From the NCBI GenBank assembly GCA_024529925.1, contig JAFEUB010001804.1, forward strand, positions 461,001-525,000: 64,000 bases of DNA. The letters are read 5' to 3'. The DNA comes from Ophthalmolycus amberensis. Lineage: Eukaryota > Chordata > Actinopteri > Perciformes > Zoarcidae. This document shows positions 37,341 to 50,397 of the stretch, in pieces; within the stretch, counting starts at the first letter, position 1; each line of letters starts with the position of its first letter. The translations under genes were made by a program, and so were the position numbers. The notes below the pieces were generated by a model that saw only the letters and a list, made by a program, of their open reading frames with translations, had not been told where the DNA came from and did not search any database.

Positions 37341-37403
37341 GTCTCCGGTTAGACTCGAACTGATAATGTTTTGTAGCGTTGTAACCAGTCGGCTATCAAG
37401 TCA
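37341..37403 (-). mobile_element. tRNA-like fragment (SINE head or tRNA pseudogene)
   Basis: On the minus strand the order is TAGCCGACTGGTTA (A-box like, from 37382-37395), then AACGCTACAA, then AGTTCGAGTCT (B-box like, from 37351-37361). The B box matches the GGTTCGANTCC consensus except near the ends. The arms do not form a complete cloverleaf and no poly-T terminator stands out, so this is most likely a relic. Confidence 0.4.
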
Positions 37404-38851
37404 CTTTAGTCTGACCATGTTTTGTCTGCTTCACGTCTCTGTGGATGAGGCCGGATTAAAAATGCAAAGCTTTTAAAACATTAAGGAGACGAGGCGGAAG
37501 TGTGGGTTTTGAAGTTCTTTCTTTTTTTTTTTCTTGAAAAACTTACCGAGCATGATTTGGCGACTCAGAATGCAACTTCTCTCTGTTTATGTCTGCGTTT
37601 CATGACAGTGAATTATTGATTCAACGGGAAAAGAAAGTATCCCACGATGTTCTGTTGTAATGTTCTTTGTTTGCATGAGCAGCTTTGACCCCTCGGGTCT
37701 AACTGGAGGTAGAAGTTGAGCGGATTAGTAATATGAACGTTGATGTTTTCTGCTTGAGGATGATTGTTGGTGCTCTGCAGCAAAAACAAGCGTCCGTCGG
37801 TGCCTCGTTATCCTGCTTACTGCTACATGCTCTGAATGGCTGAACGAGTCGGCTCACACTGAGTAGCACTGAACTCTGGGTCTGTGGGGCTTACGGAGCT
37901 CTGAAGTGCAGGACCTTCTGTTCACTGCTGTTTGTGGAGGTGATGGATGGAGCTCATCGGTATTCAGGGTCTCCGGCTCCGTCGTGGACTCTGTGGGCAC
38001 TTTTTTATTCAGCGAAACATAAAGAAGTGGACAATGCAGGTGCATGAGCTGCCCTCTCTGCCATGTCGGTGTTGATGGAAGGCCTCAAACCTCCGGAGAT
38101 TTCTGAAGAATCGTTTTTGAGGCTTCTCACTTTTAACATGCTGTCAAACTCGTCATTCGTCATTTCAGCAAAGTAACAAACTTCACAAAGTATCGATGGA
38201 TGAATTGGCCAGAGGCTGAGTGATGGGTGTCCAGGAGCTGATTGAAATGAAAAGATGTTCACCTTCACTCAAGTGTCAAGATAATGGTCTCCTGCCCAAC
38301 TGTGGTTGAGATTTTAGCGACTTCCCTTTTTTATTGTTTCACCTAAGGCTGGAACTCATTTTGTGGTCCTCTATTAAATCAGTTAATGCACTAAGACACC
38401 ACTATATTCTTTTATATGTTGAAAAATGATCTCCTCCCAGAATGACATATTCTTTTCATACATTGAGTTGTAGTGCTTGTATATATTATACTGTATATTG
38501 TCCATTGTTTAGGATTCGTGGATCATTCTTCTGTTAATCTGGAGCCTCAAAGGTAAGTGCCAGGGGAAGCTCTTTAAGTTCACCCTTGTTTAGACGTTGA
38601 GTCTGACAGAAACAGAAAGGAGGTGCGTTTGTTTTCCAGTTCGTGCCGAGGGTGAAGCTGCAGCGGTTTAATATTCATGGAGATCTCTGTCTAACACAGC
38701 CGGGGTCGGTGTCGAGGTTCAGTGGCTGCAGAGTCCAGCAGGTATTCAACATTTAGCTCCATTTCCCTCTGAGTCGTCCGTGTTCGTGCTTCACTGGTCA
38801 CAATGTCAGCGACGCCGGCTCTTAAATGCCAAAGCTCAGCTGAGAGAAACC

Positions 38852-39062
<211 letters not shown>

Positions 39063-39599
39063 CACACATGATCTCCTCAGAGATTACAGCACTCAGCGTT
39101 GGAGAGCCGTCCCTCTCGTTCCACCTCTTCAGACTACTGTAATTCACCTGCTCTTCCCGCTGAGGGCTCTCCCACCACCCACAGTATAAGTGTGAGAGCC
39201 TGCCGGGATAAAGACTATCAGGAGGAGCCTCAGAGGACCAGAGAGCTGGAGGCCTTCTGACGACTGTTGAGCAGCTGGACCGCATCTAAAGCAGTGGAAT
39301 TAAATATGTATGAAGCTCAAAACCACTCTATTACTAATGATAGAGATCTTAAAGACGGACTATAAAGAGCCACTGTGAGGCTCAGTGTGTGTAATGTGAC
39401 TGTACATCAGGACTCTTTATCATCACGGCTGTAACAAACTCTCCTAAACGGACTTCAGACCCAATACCAGATCATTTCATCATCAAAGAGAAACTTCTCA
39501 GAGCCACAGTGTCACCGAGGCAAAGCTGGAGGCTTTCTGATGTTTTTTAATCAGCTGGACTGTAAAACTGTTCACATCTGAAACTTTTGTTGTCTTTCT

Positions 39600-39865
39600 T
39601 AAACCTGCATTGACTGAACTCCGGATGCAAAAAGAAGTCTGGTTGTATAGAAGTCTATGACAAAATGACTCTACTTCTCTCTTGATTTATTACCTCAGTA
39701 AACATTGTGAACATGAGTTTATGGTCTCAATCTCTAGTTTCAAGTCTTCTCCAATACAGCATGATGTTCATTTTGTACATTATGGTCCATTTAGAGTCAC
39801 ACAGACCATAAAGCAGGGGATGCTTTAGGGCGGGGCTTACTGTGATTGACACCTCAGGGGCCTTG
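39600..39865 (+). mobile_element. CTCF-bearing dispersed element, copy 2 (motif missing)
   Basis: It shares GTTGTATAGAAGTCTATGA through ACCATAAAGCAGGGGATGC with copies 1 and 3 at high similarity, in plus orientation, and continues to GGGCGGGGCTTACTGTGATTG. The left part is altered: AAAGAAGTCTGGTTGTATAG replaces the stretch that holds the CTCF-like site in the other copies. The right part after the GATTGACA step is absent. Confidence 0.75.
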
Positions 39866-42050
39866 AAACAGAAAAAAAGTCTTTAATTCACACAGGAGCA
39901 AACAGAAGCAGGTTTTACCATGTGGTTATTTCATATAGAACACATGCTGTGTATTGTGATTGTTTTTAGGTAGATACCCAGCCCAACACTGTTCTTGTTC
40001 TTAAGTTCCTTGAACACCATAATTACACCAAAGTTTCACAGTTCAACTAGAAAATGATCTAATGCTGTTGTGACATCTGTCTCATTGAACGTATTATTTT
40101 AATGTTCAGGTTGAAACGGGGCCTTACGAATGCAGAGTAACTCCTCTCATCAGAAATCATCAGGCTGCGGTGGATGTCGAGAGGCCTATAAAGGCCGTGT
40201 GCTGCTGTTGTGCTGAAGTGCTTGACACTAACGCTGACAGAGTGATCGAATCTAAAAGCCTGGTTGTCAGAGTTGTGGGCTTGGATCGGACGGCAGCATG
40301 AATCATAATAATTGTCTCTTATCTCAGCGTTGGAGAAGAACATCCATTAACAGAGCGGCGTTAGATGGAGGCAGCGTTAGTTTGGCTTTAGCTTAGAGTT
40401 CAGAGCTCGAGGGGAGAAGATGTGAATATGTATTGAGCCGACGTTCATGAATCTGTGTGAATGTTTGCGTATTCCTCGAAAACAAATGTTTAGTACATTA
40501 TGTCTGCTCAGTAGTTTTATCAAATGAGAGAAAAAGCTGCATCAACACATCCCCAGTGCTTCAATTGGAAATATGCTTTGATTTACAGTCAAACGAAGCC
40601 CAATTAACATAGATTATTACATCATGTATAATATATGACGTTTTTATTGCAGCCAGTCATCCACAAAGAATTAAAGTGTGAAACGTTAAAGGTTTCTTCT
40701 GACAACACTGATCCGTCTCCATCAGGATCAGCAGTCAGGACGCCGTTCATCTCCACGACACGACACGATAACTACATTCATTCATCCACATTATTACACT
40801 GTTCGTTCCTCTAATATGGCGCCATTACAGCTGAAAGACCTGCTTCCACCTGGGGACCATTAAAAACCTGCTTCTCAATGATTAGACTCCACTCTGCCAC
40901 TCGTCTGCTCATATTCACAGACTCGACAGGAACAAAGACGACGCTGTGAAAACCTTTTGTTTTGGATATGAAGGCATTTGCTTCTTTGTGTTTTACACCT
41001 GGATGAATACTGAAATGCACGATGGTCAAGCTGAAAGCAAGTGCGGATGATTTTCATCTCTCAGCATCAGTTCTTCGCTCAGTCTAAGAGATGGAGGATA
41101 ATAATAACCTCCAGCTGCGTCTGGTATTGTGCCGTCCTCAGAGTGTTTTTAGTGCAGAGCTCTGCTCTCTGCTGTAAAGAGGTTCTTTCCGTCTGCTTTT
41201 ATGATTCTGACCCATAAAGATGTTTATACTCGTTAAGAGAGGAGACGTTCCTCTATCAAGCTGCTGCTGTGAACCGCTGAGAGACTGCAGCGTGATGTCA
41301 AAGGCCTGTTTTCACTTAGCTGACATTGAACCTGCAGCTCGATGGTAAAACTCCACTTCTCCTCAGCTATTGAGGCTCAAACATGTGACGCTTCCGCCCC
41401 GTTACTCCTGGTATTCTGCTTTTCTGTCCTCTGAAGTGCTGAGTCACTCAGGACTCAGGATGCTGTGGTGCTCCTGTTCAACCTACTACTTCAACTACTC
41501 TGAGCATCTTAGTTGTGTCTCTTTCACAGGCCTATCTTTAGTTATAAGGCTGTGGTTCAAGTAAAAATACTTAACTGAAACTCAAAACATTGTTTTGCAT
41601 TGCACTTAATGTACACAGAAATAGACATAAGAGGAACAGGAACTACAGAGTTGAACAAATACAAGCAAAGAATAGACTGTTTTGTACACAACTATGTGGA
41701 AAAACATGTGTATAAATAAGTAGTATTTAGACATGTATATAAAAAGTGTTGTTTCAGTTTAAACCATACAAATAGTGCTAATAATGAAATACTGAATGGA
41801 CATTCATGGACTGTATGATTATGTCTGTATGTACATGTATACATGTGTGTATTTAGTGTGATGGATTGAACTGACACTGACAGATGTACGTATTTAAAAT
41901 TGTTGCGTTAAAAACTGTGAGATTATGATCTATAACGGCAGCAGCATATATTTCAATGTTACAGCGTTTTGAACAGAGTGTGAGTGATTTACGTGTTCAT
42001 CAGAGCGACAGACGAGCATGTAGTCCTGTGGTTAAAAAAAAAGACGAAAT

Positions 42051-42082
42051 AAGTAGAATGTTGTCCTGAGAACATTCTACTT
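42051..42082. repeat. Perfect hairpin, 12-bp arms and 8-base loop
   Basis: AAGTAGAATGTT (42051-42062) and AACATTCTACTT (42071-42082) are exact reverse complements around the loop GTCCTGAG. It lies in intron 1, about 550 bases before exon 2. No T-run follows, so it does not look like a terminator of a small RNA gene. Confidence 0.9.
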
Positions 42083-42630
42083 GATGCGCTTTAACTTGAA
42101 TCACTGCTACAAACCTGCTCACCAGGGTATTCTGTTTTATTCTGACATATAAATATTAGATTTTATTCCGATATTTTAACTTCTGCAGTATTTTTAGTTG
42201 ATGTCTTGGATTCTTTTTTCCTTTTTATACATTTTGTAGGAGCATTGTTGGTGGGAGTACATATTGTCAACGACTGCTATTGTTGTGTTTATGACAAATA
42301 CAGAACTTCACCTTGAAGACAAGTTTGAAAATGAAAGAATCGGAGGGTGTTGAGTTAGAAAGATGAGCCATTACTCGCTAAACACGCCAAAATATCTGAC
42401 CCAGCTGTTATTGGTCAAATTGCATTCTGGGTAATGAGAAGCTTGAGTTCCTGTAACAGCAACATTACAGGTACCAGCAATGAAGAGGACAGACGTTAAA
42501 GTCTCAATTCAAAGACAACAAATGTGACAAATTGTCCTCACCCTAAAAATGGACACATGGCAAGTTTAGTTGAAGCATATTGAATTATTTTAAAGTGTGC
42601 TTTTCCTTGTGCTTTGTGATTGGTTGACAG

Positions 42631-42741
42631 AGGTGTGTGACAGCGCGCTGGTGTCCAATCTGCCGCCGTCGTCCTTCAGAAGCTCGTCACAGCTGTCCAG
42701 CAGTCACGCGCCGGGCTTCGCCAAACTCAACAGGAGAGACG
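42631..42741 (+). CDS. cntnap4: Caspr-like gene, coding exon 2 (start of discoidin domain)
   Basis: The exon is preceded by GATTGGTTGACAG and followed by the donor GTAAGG, phase 1 at both ends. It encodes residues 29-65 plus one base of codon 66: Glu-Val-Cys31-Asp, then ALVSNLPPSSF, then the Ser-rich SSSQLSSSHAPGFAKLNRRD. Cys31 is the first cysteine of the F5/8 type C domain and should pair with Cys177 in exon 4. The Ser-Ser-Ser run followed by HxPGFxxLNRRDG is the segment that best separates the CNTNAP3/4 type from CNTNAP2 and CNTNAP5 as I recall them. The acceptor has a rather purine-interrupted pyrimidine tract, so exon recognition may be weak. Confidence 0.93.
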
Positions 42742-43769
42742 GTAAGGAAGAGTTCCTGCTGCCGACCAGACTGCAAACACAAGTCCTGATTTGGGCTGAA
42801 ATCATATCATGATTGTCATTGTTTCCAGTGTTTTAGGGCATGCTGTTTATGCTGCCTGTGTTTGTTTCTAAGAGGTGAGCTTCTCCTTTACTCTCGTGAA
42901 ATGTGGAGTTTGCCTGAGTCTAACTGAGACCAGCAGCGCTGCCAAATCCCTCCTCTGTCACTGACAAGCTGCTCTGCTGCAGAGAAGAGAGTTGATTAAG
43001 CTCAGGACACAGCGCACAAAACATAACAAGTACGTTTCTACTGGATATACAAAGACAGAGGATCCAAATTATGTCTGCGAGACATAAAGAAAGAACAAGC
43101 TATAGCTTCTGTATTCTCTAGATGCTGTTTGTATTGAAGGATAAGTGTGAATGTTTGCCAGCCCAACATAAACCCAGCAGGGAGTCCTGTGCTGGACGCC
43201 GTCGTGAGACAAAGTGAAGATCATGGTTTGTTGTGGAGCGTTCTGCAGGGAAGGGGCTCGACTGCTTTATCCCGACATCAAAGCCCAGAATCATCTGGGA
43301 GGGTGAGATGGGTTTAATCTGGATCTGAATGATTTTCACCGCCTGCGAAACTAAAGGAAGCGGAGCCCGCAGAGCACGGCTCAGGCCTCAGTTTGCTTAG
43401 AGGCTCGATCATCAAACAAACTGTCGTTGTGTCGCAGAATGCCGCCGGTCCGCTCTCTTTGTTTGCCGATCTGACTTTGATTTGTGGTTACAGTGGATTG
43501 ACAACGCTCTCTGCTGTGGTGCCAGTACACATCTGTATCACTCCAGCACACTCAAACATATATCAAGTTCAGCTTTTACTTTGAAGTGCAACTGAAGAAT
43601 CTGATTCATCTCCAAGAACTCCAAAATTACAAGTAGGAAGAAGTTGCACTCATACTTTAGGTCATGTAGTGAAGACATTAAGGGCTAATTTGTATTGTCG
43701 TCCTTTGCTGACACTTACTGGTCTAAAGCCAGTTTACTATAATGCTGCTGACATTTCCTGGTTTTACAT

Positions 43770-43900
43770 TAAAGCTACGGTTGGTAATCTTGAGAAACTA
43801 GCAAGAGTGCGCTAGATTTTAATTATAATTCAACCAAAAAGCCCAGCCCATGAAAGTAGCTAGCAGCGTTAGCTCTAACAGTTGCTAAATCTAGCAAGAA
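43770..43900 (+). repeat. Interspersed repeat fragment
   Basis: AAAGCTACGGTTGGTAATCT followed by TGAGAAACTAGCAAGAG, then AACCAAAAAGCCCAGCCC and GTAGCTAGCAGCG. The opening phrase is one I remember as the start of a short dispersed repeat in fish. Non-coding. Confidence 0.55.
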
Positions 43901-44633
43901 AGTCGCCAAAACCGCCAGCCCGTCCCTTCAAGGCCTCCCTCCAAAACCATTCCTCCAGAATTATCATTGAGAACGTAAAGAACAGATATGGCTGTTGTCA
44001 GTACTTAAAGCTGATAAACTGGCAGTGCAAGGGCAGACAGGCAGGTTATGTAATGATTGGACGGACTTATTACAGATACCTGATATTTCCCTTACATTCA
44101 GAGTTTGCCATACTGCTCACTGTCCATTCTACTCCTTTTCTTTATATGTTGCTCAGACTGTTGTAGAGTCAGGCAGCTGCTTTTTACTGACAGCCTTATT
44201 CGGTTTAGCCACCTGTGGTGTAGAACCCCAAATGCCTCCTCACGCTGCTTCTCTGATGCGTCTGTGTCGTGATTACCCGATCAATTTAGTTTTGCTTGCT
44301 AGCCTACTCCTCCAGTTTTTGAATCGATCAGCAGAGCATGCTATAGATCAGGCTGACATTGGATTTAAAGAGCGCCCTTTTCTGGACATACACTGTACAT
44401 TTTGAACAGGTTATTAACTTTTCCCACATTGAAACGAAAGCTGGATTTCAAATTCAAAGTCAAAGCCCTGCAAAAGAACTCCTAGATCGTGACGGCAATA
44501 CACAGTTTAACTGTATGATCAGCCACCGCGTTTTCTGCTTCCACAGCAAATAAAATGGCTCAACAAACAACTTCACAACAGTGATAGCATTCATGCATGT
44601 TCCTAATCAAGCCCCAGCATGGAGGAGATAGAT

Positions 44634-44636
<3 letters not shown>

Positions 44637-44672
<36 letters not shown>
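44637..44672. repeat. (TG)n microsatellite
   Basis: About 17 TG units in intron 2. Confidence 0.95.
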
Positions 44673-44674
<2 letters not shown>

Positions 44675-45079
44675 ACATTTCCTCTTCAGCAACTTTCTTG
44701 ATGCAGGATCCCGGAGTGCGATTCCAGCTGCTCGCCGAGGAAATCGATGAATAAATGAACGTCTCCATCTCGCGCTGCCGCTGCTAACACTCTGACTTCT
44801 CTCGTTCTCCGAGGAGCAGCGTTGCTCTCGCTTCAATTACCCACGAAGTGAACAGAGATTATCAGTTTTGGAATACTACCTATACACAGCATCTTTACGA
44901 GGGATTTAATCAGTCAACATTACACACATGCTGGACCATCCTGGTAATGTTTACGTGAAGATGTTGTTTAGCGAGAGGGACGTACAGACAGATCATGGCA
45001 CCACATTTCACCGCGTACGAATATTTTCGCTACATATGTAGCCAGCTTGAATATTCTCTAAATCGAATGAAGCTAAAAT

Positions 45080-45345
45080 GATAACACCAGCATGCTAACA
45101 TGCTCAAAACGACGATGCTACAATATTTCATTTTTAGAATGTTCATCATGTAGGGTTAGCTCTTTAGCATGCTATCATTAGCATTAAACACAAAGCACAG
45201 CTGAGGCTGATGGGAATGTCATGAGTTTCTCAGGCGTTTGATCATAAACCAAAGCATTTGGACACATGTTGACCTGATAATGGCGCTCGATGAAAAGTCA
45301 GAGCATCACCCAAGTTATTATAATTCATCCAATAGGCATCCGACC
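45080..45345 (+). repeat. Teleost interspersed repeat, longer copy
   Basis: Word order: CACCAGCATGCTAACATGCTC, GTAGGGTTAGCTCTTTAGC, AGCATTAAACACAAAGCACAG, CTGAGGCTGATGGGAATGTCATG, CATAAACCAAAGCATTTGGAC, TAATGGCGCTCGATGAAAAG, then AGTTATTATAATTCATCC. The same order, more decayed, is present at 55660-55855. From memory this is an abundant non-coding repeat of percomorph fish. Confidence 0.7.
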
Positions 45346-46529
45346 GGCAGACCACTAGAGGCCTATCTGCTCTATAACCCTAACGAGTCCATGGACATGA
45401 GGGGAGAGGAGCATTTTAACTTATTTTTTTATCACTGCAGCTCGGCCAGAGGGAAACAACAACCTTGCGTAACCTATTCTTACACAGACACTTCATAAAA
45501 CCCAGCAGCAGCTTCTCTCTGCAGGGAGACCAGAGGACCTGACATTGACCTGATGTAGCTGGTCTCAGTGGAGGCCTGATGGCTCGGAGTCTGACACCAG
45601 AAGTGGATAAAAAGCCCCGATAGTCTATTGATTGGAGATGAATGGCCTTTTACCAGGAACTTGAGGAGGAATGCACGATGTTTCATTTGTTCTCTTTTGC
45701 CTCTCTTCCTCTCCTTTTCTTGTCTTTCCTCTCTGTGTCTCCTCTCCCCTCTTCTCCACCTCCTCTCTTATCAGCACCGATCCCGTCCATCTTCTTTTGC
45801 CCTGTACAGTCTGTGTGCTGCTGTGCTCATTAGTTTCACTCCGTACGGCCGTCACATTTTCATTTTCATTGGTACGAACTAATTTAGCCGGCTCTGTCTT
45901 CCTGCCAAAATGTTAATTGCAGTCTTCATGTTTGAAGCGCTTTCTTTCTTCGGGGGGGCGACGCTGACAGTCATCATGACGCCACTGCAATTATGCTGGA
46001 ATGGACTTGAGTATGATTATTGTGCCACAGTAGTCTGAAGGTGGAATTCAACTTTAATTGGAACCTGTAAATTTGGACCGACTGTGTAACAACAGCCAAC
46101 TAAACCCTCTGTGTTTAGTTCTCCTGTGTGGCTTCTGAAAGGTTGAAAGCTGAAAACACTTAAATATCTATGGAGTGTTTTTATGACAGCAATTCTTTCC
46201 TTAGTTGTTCTCTTCTGGTAGTCAGTCCCCAGTCAAAATATACACAATAAATCGCCCAAATGCACACACACGAACGTGAATCTCTTGATAGCAAAGCCGC
46301 CTTGGTTTCTATGAATCATCAAAGTACACTCAAAGTCCTCTCAAAGGCCCATTCAGTCGATGTTTTTGAGCTTTCCATCGTATCACACCAGCCTCATCAA
46401 CAGAGTCAGTTTGTCCAGTTGTCACAGATACAAGTTGAGATTGAATGTTCATTCTCGAGCTTGGAAACGGTCTCAACGTGACATTTGATCAGCTCCCCTC
46501 AGCTCTGTGGAGCGTCTCAGCGTCTTTCA

Positions 46530-46690
46530 GCTCATTGTTTTGGTTTCCCGGCCGACAACTCCACATCGAACAGCAGACAAGACAAAGTCAGCGACTAGCT
46601 GGTGGACAGAGTGGAGCATTTAGCAGCTAAAGAGACAGACGCTCTCGTCAGGTGTTGGTTGAGGAGAGTTCGTCATATCAGAGGAATAAT
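46530..46690 (+). repeat. Interspersed repeat fragment, paired with 26.20-26.32 kb
   Basis: GACAAAGTCAGCGACTAGC, TGGACAGAGTGGAGCATTTAG and CAGCTAAAGAGACAGACGC, then GTGTTGGTTGAGGAGAG. It is inverted relative to the copy in intron 1. Confidence 0.65.
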
Positions 46691-46724
46691 ATGTCAATCT
46701 TGTGTTTACAGCTTGTCTCTACTG

Positions 46725-46730
<6 letters not shown>

Positions 46731-46770
<40 letters not shown>
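46731..46770. repeat. (TA)n microsatellite
   Basis: ATATATGTATATGTATATAT followed by a clean AT tract to about 46770, in intron 2. Confidence 0.95.
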
Positions 46771-46772
<2 letters not shown>

Positions 46773-49404
46773 CAACACCAACCTTAAAACAAGTTAAAAT
46801 GCAAATTGTAATTTAATTGTAAAAGATTTAATCGTACTAAATTGTGATATTTTGACTTTCTCAAAGTGCCGTCTTTGCAGTGCGGCATTTATAAAATGTA
46901 AATCTCTCCTGCGTCACCTGCGGAGAACCTGCAGTGTCTTCCAGCCTGCTGCTGCTGTCGGTTCAGCATCGAGCCCGTCAGCTTCCTGTTGGACTCGCTC
47001 TCACACTGACATGTTATCAGAGGTTACCCTCCGGCCTTTGTATTCTCATGCAAATGCCCAGCGCTTATTCTGGACCTGGCACTTCCAACAGCCCGTCTGT
47101 ATCGCGCCTCTCCAGCTGCATCTTGCGCCGCTTCAAGCTGCCTGTCTCTCTGTCCTACTTGCTGTCTGCCTCTTCATTCCCTTTCTGCCTCACTGCCCAC
47201 CTCCCTGTCTGTCTCTCTGCAGCTGTCTGAAGGAACATTACTGCGTTACTGATGATCAAACAGGCTTTTGTTTAGTTACCGTGAGGCTCAGTCGGGCTGT
47301 GGCGGCACTTGGCTCGCTGCACCTGGTATTATGTCACAGTTAACCTGAGACAAAGACTACATTCACACTCAGCCAGCTAATTCTGAAAACATATTTTCCT
47401 CTTTGTTTCGTCCCTCCGTCCTCACTCAGCCTCATTATTCACACTCTGATATGAACCCCCTCAAACCTCTCCGTTTCCTTACAGAATGAGACGACGCGCC
47501 ATGTTATCATTGTTATCAGTGCATAAAGGTGACGCGGTATCATTTAGGTCTGCTTTATCTGCTTTGACCAGTCAGAATGTCCTACACACTACCCAGCATA
47601 ACCTTTATAACTGATTGGTTTTAGTGTCGACTTAGTCTGATCGTTCTTTCTCTGGCATCGGTGCTTTCATGGCTGTTGTGTTTGTGTAATATATGATTAG
47701 AGTGCCTTTGATATTGCATAGAATGCTGAAGGTATATAAGTCTATGCACCGATTGGATATCAGCACTGAGGGGCTGGTGGTCAGTGCGACGTTAGCCAGA
47801 TCTCAGGAAATGTCAGCAATTTGGAAACATTTTACACCGGAAAATCTGTCAAACTCGATGATATAAGAAGGTTCTGCGGTATTTATTCCCTGTGTGTATC
47901 CGTTCATGTTTCAGAAAGGGTTTAACCTGAGGCCATACAACAATGATTACAATCACAGCACATCCATACAGATGAATAGTACACAGCTTAATCAATATCG
48001 GCCAATAAGCAGGTTCAGCTTGGGAGGAAAACCAATAAATATCAGTTTCAGTATCTTTGACTTCTGGTGGTAAACTTTCTATTCATTTAATTAACAATGT
48101 CAAAAAAATGTATTCATTTAGATTCAGTTTTTTCTCAGACTTTTTGATATAGTTTCATACTTTACTTTGATAGCAGTCATGTTTAATGTGTGCACACAGC
48201 TGACTAGTCAGATGATTTGTTTGCCTGATTCTTTTCCCGGTTTTACTCATGTAGTTGTGAAACCCGTGTCGGTAAATAGGATAAATCGTATTTTCACGCT
48301 CGTGGAAATGACGACGCAGTTTAAATTTGTGTCTGACTTGGTGCAGCAAATGAAGAGCAACTTATAGTGATGTTTATTCCACAAATGACACAAAACGAAG
48401 CAGAAGAAGATACAAAACGGTGTATACGAAGTGGCGTGCGTCCCTGTTTGATGTGGTTTTTACATTTCCACATCTCCACTACTCCCTGTTTGCTGTCACT
48501 CTGCTGACCTGCATTGTTCTTTACTTCTCTCACTGCCTTGACGGACAGACGAGGGAGAGGAACGGCGGCGATCTCTGTGATTTAAAGCGACAGCCGTGGC
48601 AGAAAGTGTGCAGACAATCAGCCGTCAGTTCACCTCAATTACATTCGTTTCAGTTCTACTGTCCGGGTGGACACAGTAAATCTGTGTCACGCCGCTCTGT
48701 CTCTGAGCTGTTTCCTTCTGATTCCCTCTTTTCCTTTCAGTCTCATCTCCATGAGTAAAGGTCAGAGTCTGCTCTTTTCTGTTGTCCTGTCACTGGACAC
48801 GTCTGTTAGTCAACTGCTTATTAGCTTTGGCCTTTAGCTCTTTAAAGATCAGGATCCACCAGCCGTCACACCGACACCGGTTCTTTTCTCCTTTCTCTGT
48901 TCAGAGACATTCCTGACTAACAACATTTCCAACTGTTGACCTCTTGAACTTACATGCCGCTCAGATCGAGAGTATATGCTGTAATATGAACATTTAAAAC
49001 TTTCAATTTGGCATCAGTGAGGAGGAGTTCACACTGACATTACTGGCGTCACAAAGAGGCAATTGCAAGAAGCAATTTTGAGGAAAAACTGTGTCAGTAG
49101 AGATAATGTTGTTTGTGCCTTGGTACACAAGATTCAGACAGAGCGCACATGAATGCTCCAACACTGATATCAGTCACAAAACTGCACCAGACAGACTCAT
49201 AAAAAGTAATTAGATCATCAAAAGGGTTCAATTTTGGGTGCAGAAAGTTGCCTGATAGTTTTTGGTTTTTTTTTTATATAGTGCGATAAAACCTTTTAGT
49301 ATCTTGAGTCCATGAGCTCGTTGCATTTTAATGTCAGATTGACCGTTAGATATGCTCATTGTCAGTTAAAGTGAAATGATGTCTTGAAGGCGGCACTGAA
49401 GATG

Positions 49405-49455
49405 ATGAAAAACATTAGGATTCATCCTCTGGGGAACATGAATACAAACAGCATA
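49405..49455 (+). repeat. Interspersed repeat scrap
   Basis: ACATTAGGATTCATCCTCTGG followed by GGAACATGAAT matches the closing part of the repeat family seen at 30361-30420 and 55660-55855. Confidence 0.55.
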
Positions 49456-50208
49456 TGTAATGTAAATCTGTGCAGTAGTTCAAGATGCCTTTTCATAGAA
49501 CAAAGTGTTGTTGTGGGATTTTGTCCTCATGTTGTCAGTGGTTGAAAAGTCAGGGAGTCAAAGTCATGTTCAATGGTCCTCAAGGGATCATGAACAGCCA
49601 CAGCTAATTTTATGACATGCTGGCGGGTTGTTTTGTCGGTGTTACGCTCTAAATTCAACGTTCGGATGGACTGATGGCTTCAGTGCTACGACAACAGAGA
49701 GGTTGGCATCAATCTCTGTATTTGTGTTTATCTGTCTGTGGCGCTCTGTCGGGAGGAACATTAGCAGAGGACATGACATTGATCCTGTGCAGTGGGTCAG
49801 TGGAAGACTTCAGTTTCACAGCTCATGACGTTCTCTGCGATGCTTCAGACATCTGTGTTGTTGACGTTCCAGATTTAATTAACTGCTGACTGTGATTGGC
49901 TGTTTCCCAGCAGGCACAGCAGGAAGGTATGGCGTAGTGGTAATCCAAAGGGACAAAGTCATCGTATGGTAATACAATTGTTGTGCGGTGTAAACCTGGT
50001 GTGAGGTGCACAGTAGGCTTCTTGTCTTTGAGGAAACAAATGTAGACAGTGGAGAGGCAGCTTTCCTTCAGCACGTCTTCCATCTAAAACCACGTAAACA
50101 CACAACACGTCGTGCTTAACTTACAGCGTTGACACTTTACTTGCTGCCGTTGGAAGGAAAGAACTGAATTGTCTTTCTTAAAGTCGAGTGGCGTTTAAGC
50201 AGCTTGCA

Positions 50209-50257
50209 GTGTGTGTGTGTGTGTGTGCGTGTGCGTGTGCGTGTGTGTGTGTGTGTG
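50209..50257. repeat. (GT)n tract with CGTG interruptions
   Basis: About 24 GT-type steps including three GC steps in intron 2. It faces a CA tract about 100 bases downstream. Confidence 0.93.
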
Positions 50258-50356
50258 CAAAGTGGGATGCTGGTCAACAGCCTCCTCCTTCAGAATCTGC
50301 CCATATGGTGTTTAAGCTCGGAGTTGTCATTTTGGCCCAGCAAAGTATTTTCCTAT

Positions 50357-50357
<1 letters not shown>

Positions 50358-50397
<40 letters not shown>

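Noticed and set aside
38005..38268. 87-codon minus-strand frame with protein-like composition
   Set aside because: The composition looks plausible, but no family was recognised and no splice context supports it.
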